From positions 1-20,277 of the forward strand of contig CALBLR010000151.1 of assembly GCA_937896015.1 (NCBI GenBank): 20,277 nt of DNA, written 5' to 3'. The position numbers and the translations under genes were made by a program. Below, piece after piece: positions 13,967-20,277 of this stretch (its first letter is position 1; each line of letters opens with the position of its first letter). This DNA is from an uncultured Prevotellaceae bacterium (GTDB lineage: Bacteria; Bacteroidota; Bacteroidia; Bacteroidales; Muribaculaceae). The notes beneath the pieces are model-generated. The model was not told where the DNA came from, ran no database searches, and saw only the letters and a list, made by a program, of their open reading frames with translations.

Positions 13967-16519
13967 ATGAGAACCATAACAATATTGGCGGCCATGTTGC
14001 TTACCTTGGCTGCCAGCGCCCAGCAGCGCGTGAGCAAATACTTCAGCAACGAGTCGCTGGCCAAGGCCCTCGTTGAACTCGACGGTCTGTCGAAGGGGCA
14101 GCATATAAGTTTTGTGTATAATGAACTGGAAGACTTTGTGGTGACCACCAGTGTGGAAAACAAGACCCTGCTCGATGCCGTGAAGCAGGTGGTGGGGTTT
14201 TACCCGATGGAAATCACCGTGAAAGACGGCAACATATTTGTGGAGTGCGTGCAGAAGGCCAAGGCCAAGATGCGCGGACGCGTGGTGGACGAGAATGGGC
14301 AGTCGCTGTCGTTTGCCAACGTGAGTCTGCTCAACCCCGCCGACTCGGCGGTGCTCAACCACGGCGTGGCCAACGAGAACGGCCAGTTTGTGGTGCCGTG
14401 CAACGCTCCGCGCGCCATAGTGAAAATCACGTTTGTTGGCTACAAGACGCTGCTGCGCACCTGCCACACGGGCGACTTGGGCACTGTGCGCATGCGCCCC
14501 GACAAAAAGGTGCTCAAAACCTCGGTGGTGGAGGGCTCGCGGCTGGTGCAGAAGCCCGACGGTTACACCATCACGCCCGACGCCGCGCTGCTAAAGCGCT
14601 CGCTGAACGCGATAGAGGTGCTCAACGGTCTGCGCCTGCCCGGCCTCGACGTGGACATGGTCACCAAAAAGGCCACCATCAACGACGGCAGCATAGTGTA
14701 TAAAATTAACGGAGTGCCCAAAAACCAGAACGACGTGCTCAACATCGATCCCAGCCGCATTGCCCGCATCGACTACAGCGACAACCCCTCGGTGCGCTAT
14801 GTGACGGGCGGCGTGGGCGGCGTTGTGAACATCATACTGAAGGAGCGCGTGAGCGGCGGCTCGGTGCGCGACAACGGCTCTAAAGCAGTGACCACGGGCA
14901 TGTTCGACAACAACCTGTCGGCCTCATACAACTACAAGAAGTCGGAATTCGGCGTGGGCTGGTATGCATCCAACCGCAACTATCACCGCGAGTTTCACAA
15001 CGGCATGGAGCGCTACACAGGCGGCGGCGACACCATAGTGCGCAACAGCGTCAGCGATGCCGCCAAGTTCCACTACTGGCTGAACAACCTGAATGCAAGC
15101 TATGTGTGGCTGCGCGACGAGCACACCATGTTCAGCGCCCGCTACTCGATGAGCACTCAGATTTCGCCGCGCACCTATCCCAACAACTATGTGGAGACGG
15201 TGAACTCCACCATCACCGACAGCTTCGCCTCGCGCTACCATGCACTTAACAAGAACTACGGCCACAGCATCGACGCGTTTTTCCGCCGCGACTTCAACGA
15301 CAACAACTCGCTTGAGGTGAATGTGGTGGGCGCATACTCGCGGTTCAACAACCGTCGCGACCAGACCTACACCTACACCGACGGACACCAGCAGATTAAC
15401 AGCAGCGGTGTGGACAACAACCGCCGCGCCATCACGGCCGAAGCCGTGTTTGAGCACCGCATGAAGTGGGCAGTGTGGCGCCTGGGCATGAACAACCAGT
15501 ATTCCAACAACCACAACAACTATCTTGACGGTTCGCGTTCGCGCCTGGCCGACAACACCAACTACAGCTACACCGAGCTTTCCGGCCGCTTCAACAGCGA
15601 CTATGGCTACAGCATTGGCACCGGCCTGAAGGTGTTTTCAGTTGACAACAACGCGCTGAGCCACACTTGGGTGACCAACAACACCGTGCTGCGCCTGTTT
15701 GGCAAAACGCCCGTCAAGGGGCTCACCTTCGATGCAATTGGCCTGATAATGCCCAACCTGCCAAACATAGGCAGCATGGACAGCATCATACAGCGCGTGG
15801 ACAGCTATGTGGTGATGGCGGGTAACCCCGGTCTGCGCCCCGCTCATGAATATTATGGCCGCGTGCTGCTGCGCTACGGCTACCGCCACTTGAGCATAAG
15901 CACCCAATGGGCCTATGAGTACACCAAAAATCCCATTTATAGCAGCGTGTACAGCTATGACGACGGCCTGCGATCGTTTGTGAAGCGCGCCGTCAACGGC
16001 AAGTATTACCGCCGCCTTGAAAACCAAAACCGCATCGGCCTCTACGGGCTGCTTGGCCACATCGACATGTCGGCCAGAATGATGTGGAAGCGCTACGACT
16101 GCATGGTCACCGACTATGGCAACAAGCTTAGCACAGTCTCATTCTCGGTCGACGCGTCGGCCTACTGGGGCAAGTGGAGCCTGTGGTTCCAGTACAGGAC
16201 CCGCGAGAAAGGGCTTGCCAATGGGCAGACCGTGGCTGTGACAGGCGGGCGCACCGACATGCAGCTGTCGTTCCGCCTCAACAGCAACTGGCAGTTCTAT
16301 GCCTCCAGCTACTGGCTGATGGGACGCGGCGACTATTACGAGCATACAACCAACTCACCCACGTATTCATGCCACAGCACGCAAGTGATTCGCGACAATG
16401 CCACCACTGTGGTAGTGGGATTTGTATACAATCTTAATTTCGGACGAAAATTCAAGCAAGCAAAGCGCAGCCTGAACAATCAGGACGGTGGCAGCAGTGG
16501 TAGTGCAATATCGCTGTAG
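13967..16519 (+). CDS. TonB-dependent-receptor-like outer membrane protein with STN domain
   Basis: An 850-residue outer membrane protein. A signal peptide (MRTITILAAMLLTLAASAQ) is followed by an STN signalling domain at about 22-95 and a carboxypeptidase-regulatory-like beta-sandwich at about 102-178 (MRGRVVDENGQSLSFANVSL, ITFVGYKTL). A plug-like domain spans about 182-292 (VYKINGVPKN, IARIDYSDNPSVRYVTGGVG, VNIILKE), then a large beta-barrel to the end, like the OMP_b-brl_3 group. The STN domain and the upstream sigma and anti-sigma genes argue for cell-surface signalling in which ligand binding releases the sigma factor. No SusD-like lipoprotein or enzyme follows, so the ligand is unknown. 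Many barrel positions are Tyr, Asn and Ser rich. A strong terminator ends the unit. Confidence 0.9.
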   Translation: MRTITILAAMLLTLAASAQQRVSKYFSNESLAKALVELDGLSKGQHISFVYNELEDFVVTTSVENKTLLDAVKQVVGFYPMEITVKDGNIFVECVQKAKAKMRGRVVDENGQSLSFANVSLLNPADSAVLNHGVANENGQFVVPCNAPRAIVKITFVGYKTLLRTCHTGDLGTVRMRPDKKVLKTSVVEGSRLVQKPDGYTITPDAALLKRSLNAIEVLNGLRLPGLDVDMVTKKATINDGSIVYKINGVPKNQNDVLNIDPSRIARIDYSDNPSVRYVTGGVGGVVNIILKERVSGGSVRDNGSKAVTTGMFDNNLSASYNYKKSEFGVGWYASNRNYHREFHNGMERYTGGGDTIVRNSVSDAAKFHYWLNNLNASYVWLRDEHTMFSARYSMSTQISPRTYPNNYVETVNSTITDSFASRYHALNKNYGHSIDAFFRRDFNDNNSLEVNVVGAYSRFNNRRDQTYTYTDGHQQINSSGVDNNRRAITAEAVFEHRMKWAVWRLGMNNQYSNNHNNYLDGSRSRLADNTNYSYTELSGRFNSDYGYSIGTGLKVFSVDNNALSHTWVTNNTVLRLFGKTPVKGLTFDAIGLIMPNLPNIGSMDSIIQRVDSYVVMAGNPGLRPAHEYYGRVLLRYGYRHLSISTQWAYEYTKNPIYSSVYSYDDGLRSFVKRAVNGKYYRRLENQNRIGLYGLLGHIDMSARMMWKRYDCMVTDYGNKLSTVSFSVDASAYWGKWSLWFQYRTREKGLANGQTVAVTGGRTDMQLSFRLNSNWQFYASSYWLMGRGDYYEHTTNSPTYSCHSTQVIRDNATTVVVGFVYNLNFGRKFKQAKRSLNNQDGGSSGSAISL

Positions 16520-16562
16520 CGCTTAAACACGATAACCAACTTTACAGAGACAATGGCTTTAT

Positions 16563-16606
16563 GCAGGCGCGCTGACCGCTGACGGTGTGGCGCGCCTGCT
16601 TATTTT
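16563..16606 (+). terminator. Intrinsic terminator after the receptor gene
   Basis: GCAGGCGCGC (16563-16572) pairs perfectly with GCGCGCCTGC (16590-16599). Within the loop ACCG (16575-16578) and CGGT (16583-16586) can pair too. TTATTTT follows. It lies 44 bases after the receptor stop codon. Confidence 0.88.
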
Positions 16607-16650
16607 GTGTGCAAAAATAGGCTGCACCTCGGCATAACATGCAAGCAAGC

Positions 16651-16683
16651 TTGATGTTCTGCGCTCGGTTTGCACTATCTTTG
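16651..16683 (+). promoter_or_regulatory. Promoter for the symporter gene
   Basis: TTG at 16651-16653 and TATCTTTG at 16676-16683 match the Bacteroidetes -33 and -7 elements with a 22-base spacer. The -7 box ends only 8 bases before the ATG at 16692, so the mRNA leader would be very short. Confidence 0.6.
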
Positions 16684-16691
16684 CACACGTT

Positions 16692-17657
16692 ATGAATGTT
16701 ATGAGATTGATATTGGACTTTTGCAAGCGGTTCACACTGCCGGTGGCCATGGCCACTGGCGCTGCGGCCTACTTCACATTTGCGTCGGTTCCCAGCCTTG
16801 GCGGCTGCGGAGAGGTGATGGGTGGCGCGCTTGAGGCGCTGCTGCCGTGGCTGCTGTTTATGGTGCTGTTCTTCACGTTTTGCCGTGTCGACTTCAGGCG
16901 GCTCCGCCCCGAGCGGTGGCACTTTTGCCTGCTTGCCGTGCAGGTGGTGATGGCCGCGGCCATTGTGCTGCCGGCGGCATGGCTTGGCATAGGGGGCAAG
17001 GGGCTTGTGCTCATGGAGTGTATGCTCACCTGCGTGATTGGGCCGTGCGCTGCGGCCTCGGCAGTGGTAACGGGCAAACTTGGCGGCAGTGTGGAGTCGA
17101 TGACCACCTACACGTTTTTCAGCAATTTCATGTCGGCGCTGATGATACCGGCTGCGTTCCCGCTTATGGAGCCTGGAGCCGACATAGGCTTTGCCGCCTC
17201 GGCGCTGATGATTATGTATAAGGTGTGTGTGGTGCTGCTGGTGCCCATGGGGCTGGCGTGGGTTGTGAAGCACCACTGCCGCCGCTTGCTGGTGTGGATA
17301 CTGGCGCGCCCCGACCTTTCGTTCTACCTGTGGGGCTGCACGCTGGCCATAGTCACTGGGCAGACCATGCGCAACATTGTGCACAGCGGCACATCGGCCG
17401 CAATGCTTGCCTCGATAGCCGTGCTTAGCCTTGTGCTGTGCATGGTGCAGTTTGCCGTGGGGCGCAGGGTGGGGCGCCGTTTTGGCCACGCCATCGATGC
17501 CGGCCAGGGACTCGGGCAGAAAAACACGGCTTTTGCCATTTGGATTTCATCGTCCTACCTCAATCCCCTGGCCTCTGTTGGCCCTGGCTGCTACATACTG
17601 TGGCAGAATGCCGTCAACAGCATTGAGCTGTGGCGGGCCGCGCGGCGCAGGCCTTAG
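16692..17657 (+). CDS. Bile acid:sodium symporter-family transporter
   Basis: A 321-residue inner membrane protein with nine or ten predicted helices, in the BASS superfamily. Segments typical of the two discontinuous crossover helices are present: GPCAAASAVVTGKLGG at about 117-132, and GQGLGQKNTAFAIWISSS at about 271-288 followed by NPLASVGPG. The family couples Na+ entry to uptake of bile acids or other organic anions such as pantothenate or pyruvate; the substrate cannot be told from sequence. Family assignment is firm, bile acid transport is not. The ATG at 16692 is used; a second in-frame ATG at 16701 is equally possible because the promoter abuts the first. It is a single gene whose TAG stop overlaps the stop of the convergent MATE gene. 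Confidence 0.88.
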   Translation: MNVMRLILDFCKRFTLPVAMATGAAAYFTFASVPSLGGCGEVMGGALEALLPWLLFMVLFFTFCRVDFRRLRPERWHFCLLAVQVVMAAAIVLPAAWLGIGGKGLVLMECMLTCVIGPCAAASAVVTGKLGGSVESMTTYTFFSNFMSALMIPAAFPLMEPGADIGFAASALMIMYKVCVVLLVPMGLAWVVKHHCRRLLVWILARPDLSFYLWGCTLAIVTGQTMRNIVHSGTSAAMLASIAVLSLVLCMVQFAVGRRVGRRFGHAIDAGQGLGQKNTAFAIWISSSYLNPLASVGPGCYILWQNAVNSIELWRAARRRP

Positions 17658-19018
17658 CGGGCCGCCTCAAGGCGGTGGAGTTTGCGCATCTGCACGGCAA
17701 GCAGTGCGGCAGCCACTATTGTGGCGCAGGCGTCCGACAGGGGGAACGACAGCCACACGCCTCGGTAGTCGAGCAGCCGCGGCAGCGTGAACAGCAGCGG
17801 AATGAGGAATATCACCTGGCGCGAGAGGCTCATGAATATGGATTTGCCCGCCTCGCCCAGCGACTCAAAGAAGTTGGTGGTGACTATCTGGAAACCAACG
17901 GCCCAAAACATCCATGTGGCCAGCCGCATGGCGTTGCTGCTGGCGTTGATGAGCGTCTCGTCGGCGGTGAACAGGCGCGAGATTGCCCCCGGCACCAGCT
18001 GTGCCACCACGCATCCCAGCAGGCAGGCGGCTGTGCCCACGGCCACCGACAGCCAGTAGGCACGCTTCAGGCGGCTGTAGCGCCGTGCGCCGAAGTTGTA
18101 GCCCACAATGGGCTGCATGCCCATGCACACGCCTATCACAAACGTCACCATAAGTTGCGTGAACGAGGTGAAGATGCCTATCGAGGCCACGCCCGAGTCG
18201 CCGCCGTAGCGGTACACTGTGTTGTTGATCACGGCGTTGATCACGCAGCCGGCTGTGTTGATGATGCACGGAGCCGCTCCAATGGTGATGATGGGCAGCA
18301 GTATGTCGCGCCGCAGCTGATAGATGCCGCGCTTGAAGTGCACCTCGCTCTTGCTGTTGAAGAAGTGTGCCAGCACAAACACCATCGACACGCTCATCGA
18401 TATGTCGGTGGCTATGGCCGCGCCCTTGATGCCCCAGTGCAGCACAAATATGAATATAGGGGCCAGAATCACGTTGAGGCCCGCGCCTATAAACATGGTC
18501 ACCATGGCCTTGGTGGGATAGCCCGAGGCGCGCATCACATTGTTGTAGGAGTAGGTGATGTTGTTCACCAGCAGGCCCGGCAGAATGTAGGTCATAAAGT
18601 CGCGGGCGTAGGGCAGCGAGGCGTCGCTGGCGCCAAACAGGCGCAGAATCTGGTCCATAAACACGCCGAAGAAGGCAATGTAGATGGTGCCGAACACCAG
18701 AGTCATCACAATGCTGTTGCCCAGCACGCGCTCGGCCATCTGCTTGTCGCCCATGCCCAGCACTATTGATGTGCGCGCGCTTGCGCCAGCGCCAATCAGC
18801 ACGCCGAAGGCCGCAGCCACGTTCATCACCGGAAACGTCACGGCGAGTCCGGCAATGGCCTCGGGCCCCACGCCCTGGCCAATGAATATGCGGTCCACCA
18901 CATTGTAGACCGACATCACCATTATGCCCACCACGGCTGGCAGGCTGTATTTCCACAGAAGTTTTCCTATCGGCTCTTTGTCGAGCTCATAGAGTCGCTT
19001 GTTGTCACTCGTTTGCAT
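17654..19018 (-). CDS. MATE-family multidrug efflux transporter
   Basis: A 454-residue inner membrane protein with 12 predicted helices, normal for MATE exporters, which expel cationic drugs or metabolites in exchange for Na+ or H+. The first helix region reads LLWKYSLPAVVGIMVMSVYNVVDRIFIG and continues with AIAGLAVTFPVMN, a strong family signature (quoted in parts). The second half repeats the pattern around IGIFTSFTQLMVTF and GMQPIVGYNFGARR. The C-terminus ends in a short basic tail. The ATG at 19018 is the natural start. Its leader contains a terminator-like hairpin and a short overlapping reading frame, which could modulate expression. Substrate and coupling ion are unknown. It may also receive read-through from the 191-residue gene upstream on the same strand. 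Confidence 0.93.
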   Translation of the reverse strand: MQTSDNKRLYELDKEPIGKLLWKYSLPAVVGIMVMSVYNVVDRIFIGQGVGPEAIAGLAVTFPVMNVAAAFGVLIGAGASARTSIVLGMGDKQMAERVLGNSIVMTLVFGTIYIAFFGVFMDQILRLFGASDASLPYARDFMTYILPGLLVNNITYSYNNVMRASGYPTKAMVTMFIGAGLNVILAPIFIFVLHWGIKGAAIATDISMSVSMVFVLAHFFNSKSEVHFKRGIYQLRRDILLPIITIGAAPCIINTAGCVINAVINNTVYRYGGDSGVASIGIFTSFTQLMVTFVIGVCMGMQPIVGYNFGARRYSRLKRAYWLSVAVGTAACLLGCVVAQLVPGAISRLFTADETLINASSNAMRLATWMFWAVGFQIVTTNFFESLGEAGKSIFMSLSRQVIFLIPLLFTLPRLLDYRGVWLSFPLSDACATIVAAALLAVQMRKLHRLEAAR

Positions 19019-19049
19019 ATAAAATTAATCTACACGCTTGTTTATTCAT
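19005..19049 (-). other. Short upstream reading frame overlapping the MATE start
   Basis: An ATG at 19049 opens a 14-codon frame (MNKQACRLILYANE) that ends with TGA at 19007-19005, twelve bases inside the MATE gene in another frame. If translated, it would end next to the MATE start and could couple or hinder initiation. There is no direct evidence that it is expressed. Confidence 0.25.
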
Positions 19050-19063
19050 TTATTATTAAAAAT

Positions 19064-19094
19064 GCAGCCAAGCGGGGCGTATCCCTTTGGCTGC
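19064..19094 (-). terminator. Terminator-like hairpin between the 191-residue gene and the MATE gene
   Basis: GCAGCCAA (19064-19071) pairs with TTGGCTGC (19087-19094), with additional GGG/CCC pairing inside. On the minus strand it is followed by ATTTTTAATAA. It lies 40 bases after the stop of the upstream gene, so it can end that transcript, but also inside the likely MATE leader. Confidence 0.65.
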
Positions 19095-19101
19095 GAGCGT
19101 G

Positions 19102-19109
19102 CAAAATTA
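19102..19109 (-). promoter_or_regulatory. Candidate -7 box for the MATE gene
   Basis: The minus strand reads TAATTTTG, matching TAnnTTTG. The transcript would start near 19096, directly at the hairpin 19094-19064. The nearest TTG is only 12 bases upstream, so the -33 element is unconvincing. Confidence 0.4.
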
Positions 19110-19133
19110 CTAAAAAAATCACAACTGCGCACA

Positions 19134-19709
19134 CTAAATGCCGTCGTCCCACTGCCCTATGGTGCTGAGCGCGGCTGTGGCCAGGCGGTAGCTGCCGTCG
19201 GCTGCCCAGGCCACACACCGGGCTTCGGCCAGCGAGGCTTGGCTGGTGCCCTGAGGGGCTGAGTAGAGTTTTACGGTGCCGTCGCCCATGGCCACTGCCA
19301 CGGGGTTGCAGCATCCGCCGCGCAGCAGCGGCGACGCCTGCAGTGCTGCCTCGCGGCTGCCGGGCTTGTGAAACTCGGTGGCGGCGCGCTGCCACCCGTC
19401 GAGGCGCATGGCCACGGGGCGCACGGCGCGGCTGGGCAGGGTGGCTGTGACGCAGCCGCTTGAGTCGGTGGCGACTGTGGTTTCGGCCGCCACGTTGTCC
19501 ACTGGCAGCCATTCGAGCGGGCCGGTGAGCAGCAGGTGGTGATACCACTGCCTGATGCGCGTGGTGAGCAGCGTGTCGAGATCGATGCCGTCGTCGCGCT
19601 CCACGGTGCAGTCGCGCCTTACGTCGTCGAGGTGCAGAATTTGTTTCCACAAGGCCAGCATTTGGGCCTCGGTGCATTGGATGGTGGTGTGGGTGATGGT
19701 GTCGCTCAT
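19134..19709 (-). CDS. Hypothetical protein, 191 residues
   Basis: Not recognised as any named family. The protein is soluble, with no signal peptide or membrane helix. The N-terminal third looks helical and acidic (CTEAQMLALWKQILHLDD, IDLDTLLTTRIRQWYHHLLL). The remainder looks beta-rich with many Ala, Thr, Val and Gly residues and a GGCCNP turn near residue 132. A genuine gene is supported by a good TTG-N21-TAACTTTG promoter 38 bases ahead of the ATG at 19709, a terminator hairpin after the stop, and codon use like its neighbours. It is divergent from metG and upstream of the MATE gene on the same strand, but that placement does not suggest a function. The helical start followed by a beta-rich part could be two domains. 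Confidence 0.65.
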   Translation of the reverse strand: MSDTITHTTIQCTEAQMLALWKQILHLDDVRRDCTVERDDGIDLDTLLTTRIRQWYHHLLLTGPLEWLPVDNVAAETTVATDSSGCVTATLPSRAVRPVAMRLDGWQRAATEFHKPGSREAALQASPLLRGGCCNPVAVAMGDGTVKLYSAPQGTSQASLAEARCVAWAADGSYRLATAALSTIGQWDDGI

Positions 19710-19746
19710 AGTGGTGTTGAAAAAAAACGGGTTATATGATTTTTTG

Positions 19747-19778
19747 CAAAGTTAGCCTTGCGCTCACGCGGTTGCCAA
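19747..19778 (-). promoter_or_regulatory. Promoter for the 191-residue gene
   Basis: On the minus strand TTG (complement of 19776-19778), 21 bases, then TAACTTTG (19754-19747) match the Bacteroidetes -33/-7 promoter. The -7 box ends 37 bases before the start codon. Confidence 0.6.
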
Positions 19779-19807
19779 TGCCAATAAGCGACACCTTATT
19801 TTTCGGC

Positions 19808-19844
19808 TTTTTGGGGCTGACTTGCAAGATTTTCAGTAACTTTG
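19808..19844 (+). promoter_or_regulatory. Promoter for metG
   Basis: TTTTTG (19808-19813), a 23-base spacer and TAACTTTG (19837-19844) fit the Bacteroidetes promoter. The leader to the ATG at 19889 would be about 40 bases and is A-rich. Confidence 0.55.
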
Positions 19845-19888
19845 CAAAAAAGTATACACATATTAATAAACGCAACAGCAGCATATAT

Positions 19889-20277
19889 ATGGACAAGGAG
19901 AAGAAATTTGCGCGCACGCTGGTGACGGCTGCGCTTCCCTACGCCAACGGGCCGGTGCACATAGGACACCTGGCCGGCGTGTATGTGCCTGCCGACATCT
20001 ACACGCGCTATCTGCGCCTTAAGGGCGAGGACGTGGTGTTTGTGGGCGGCAGCGATGAGCACGGAGTGCCCATCACCATAAAGGCTAAGAAAGAGGGTGT
20101 AACGCCGCAAGACATCGTAGACCGCTATCACAAGATAATCAAGGACTCGTTCAAGGGCCTGGGCATATCGTTTGACATCTATTCGCGCACCACAAGCAAG
20201 ATTCACGAGCAGACGGCGAGCGACTTCTTCCGCACGCTCTACGACAAGGGCGAGTTTGTCGAGAAGATCACCAAGCA
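19889..20277 (+). CDS. metG: Methionyl-tRNA synthetase, 3'-truncated by window edge
   Basis: The first 129 residues of methionyl-tRNA synthetase, which charges tRNA-Met in the cytoplasm. The class I nucleotide-binding start is clear: [20 protein letters not shown], with the HIGH motif at residues 24-27, then [20 protein letters not shown] and [13 protein letters not shown]. The spacing is that of the Bacteroidetes/E. coli-type enzyme. The KMSKS loop, anticodon domain and any C-terminal tRNA-binding domain lie beyond the right edge. The ATG at 19889 is the only sensible start, after an A/T-rich leader. It is divergent from the 191-residue gene with its own promoter. Confidence 0.97.
   Translation, partial: MDKEKKFARTLVTAALPYANGPVHIGHLAGVYVPADIYTRYLRLKGEDVVFVGGSDEHGVPITIKAKKEGVTPQDIVDRYHKIIKDSFKGLGISFDIYSRTTSKIHEQTASDFFRTLYDKGEFVEKITK

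Noticed and set aside
17630..18769. Plus-strand open frame (379 codons) opposite the MATE gene
   Set aside because: His/Gln/Arg-rich composition without any domain; the opposite strand has clear MATE features.

Overview
The window looks like chromosomal DNA from a Bacteroidales bacterium, probably a gut lineage near Muribaculaceae or Bacteroides; the exact genus is inferred. The signs are a C-terminal type IX secretion sorting domain, FecI/FecR-style sigma and anti-sigma pairs, a TonB-dependent-receptor-like protein with STN and carboxypeptidase-regulatory domains, and repeated matches to the Bacteroidetes promoter -7 box TAnnTTTG. Most genes are GC-rich (38 of 60 bases in a polA stretch I counted). 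The ATPase gene near 6.5-7.7 kb is clearly more AT-rich (22 to 27 of 60).

Layout from left to right. A 5'-truncated secreted beta-helix protein (1-1067, +) converges on a nucleoside/uridine kinase-family protein (1158-2840, -) across a strong bidirectional terminator. Next come a small membrane protein and an RNase Z-like metallo-hydrolase (+). Then an ECF sigma factor is followed by a membrane-anchored protein with a C-terminal beta-barrel (+). A 320-base gap follows, carrying a candidate small RNA on the minus strand, then an AAA/DUF4143 ATPase (-) with an inverted-repeat-rich upstream region. The housekeeping genes rnhB and a polyprenyl diphosphate synthase (-) lie divergent to polA (+).

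A compact three-gene unit follows at 12.8-16.5 kb (+): FecI-like sigma factor, single-pass anti-sigma with a periplasmic DUF4974/STN-like domain, and a TonB-dependent-receptor-like outer membrane protein, closed by a strong terminator. Then come a bile acid:sodium symporter-family transporter (+), overlapping a convergent MATE efflux protein (-) at the stop codons, an unrecognised 191-residue protein (-), and the start of metG (+), which runs off the right edge.

How the genes work together: two separate sigma-plus-membrane-partner modules suggest two envelope-sensing switches. polA, rnhB and metG are housekeeping genes. The most notable protein-level observations are the loss of the proofreading exonuclease residues in DNA polymerase I and the loss of one metal-ligand histidine in the metallo-hydrolase. 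The most notable noncoding observation is the candidate small RNA with a promoter, alternative hairpins and an intrinsic terminator. I did not find CRISPR arrays, tRNA or rRNA genes, insertion sequences or prophage genes. I also see no clear-cut new multi-gene system.
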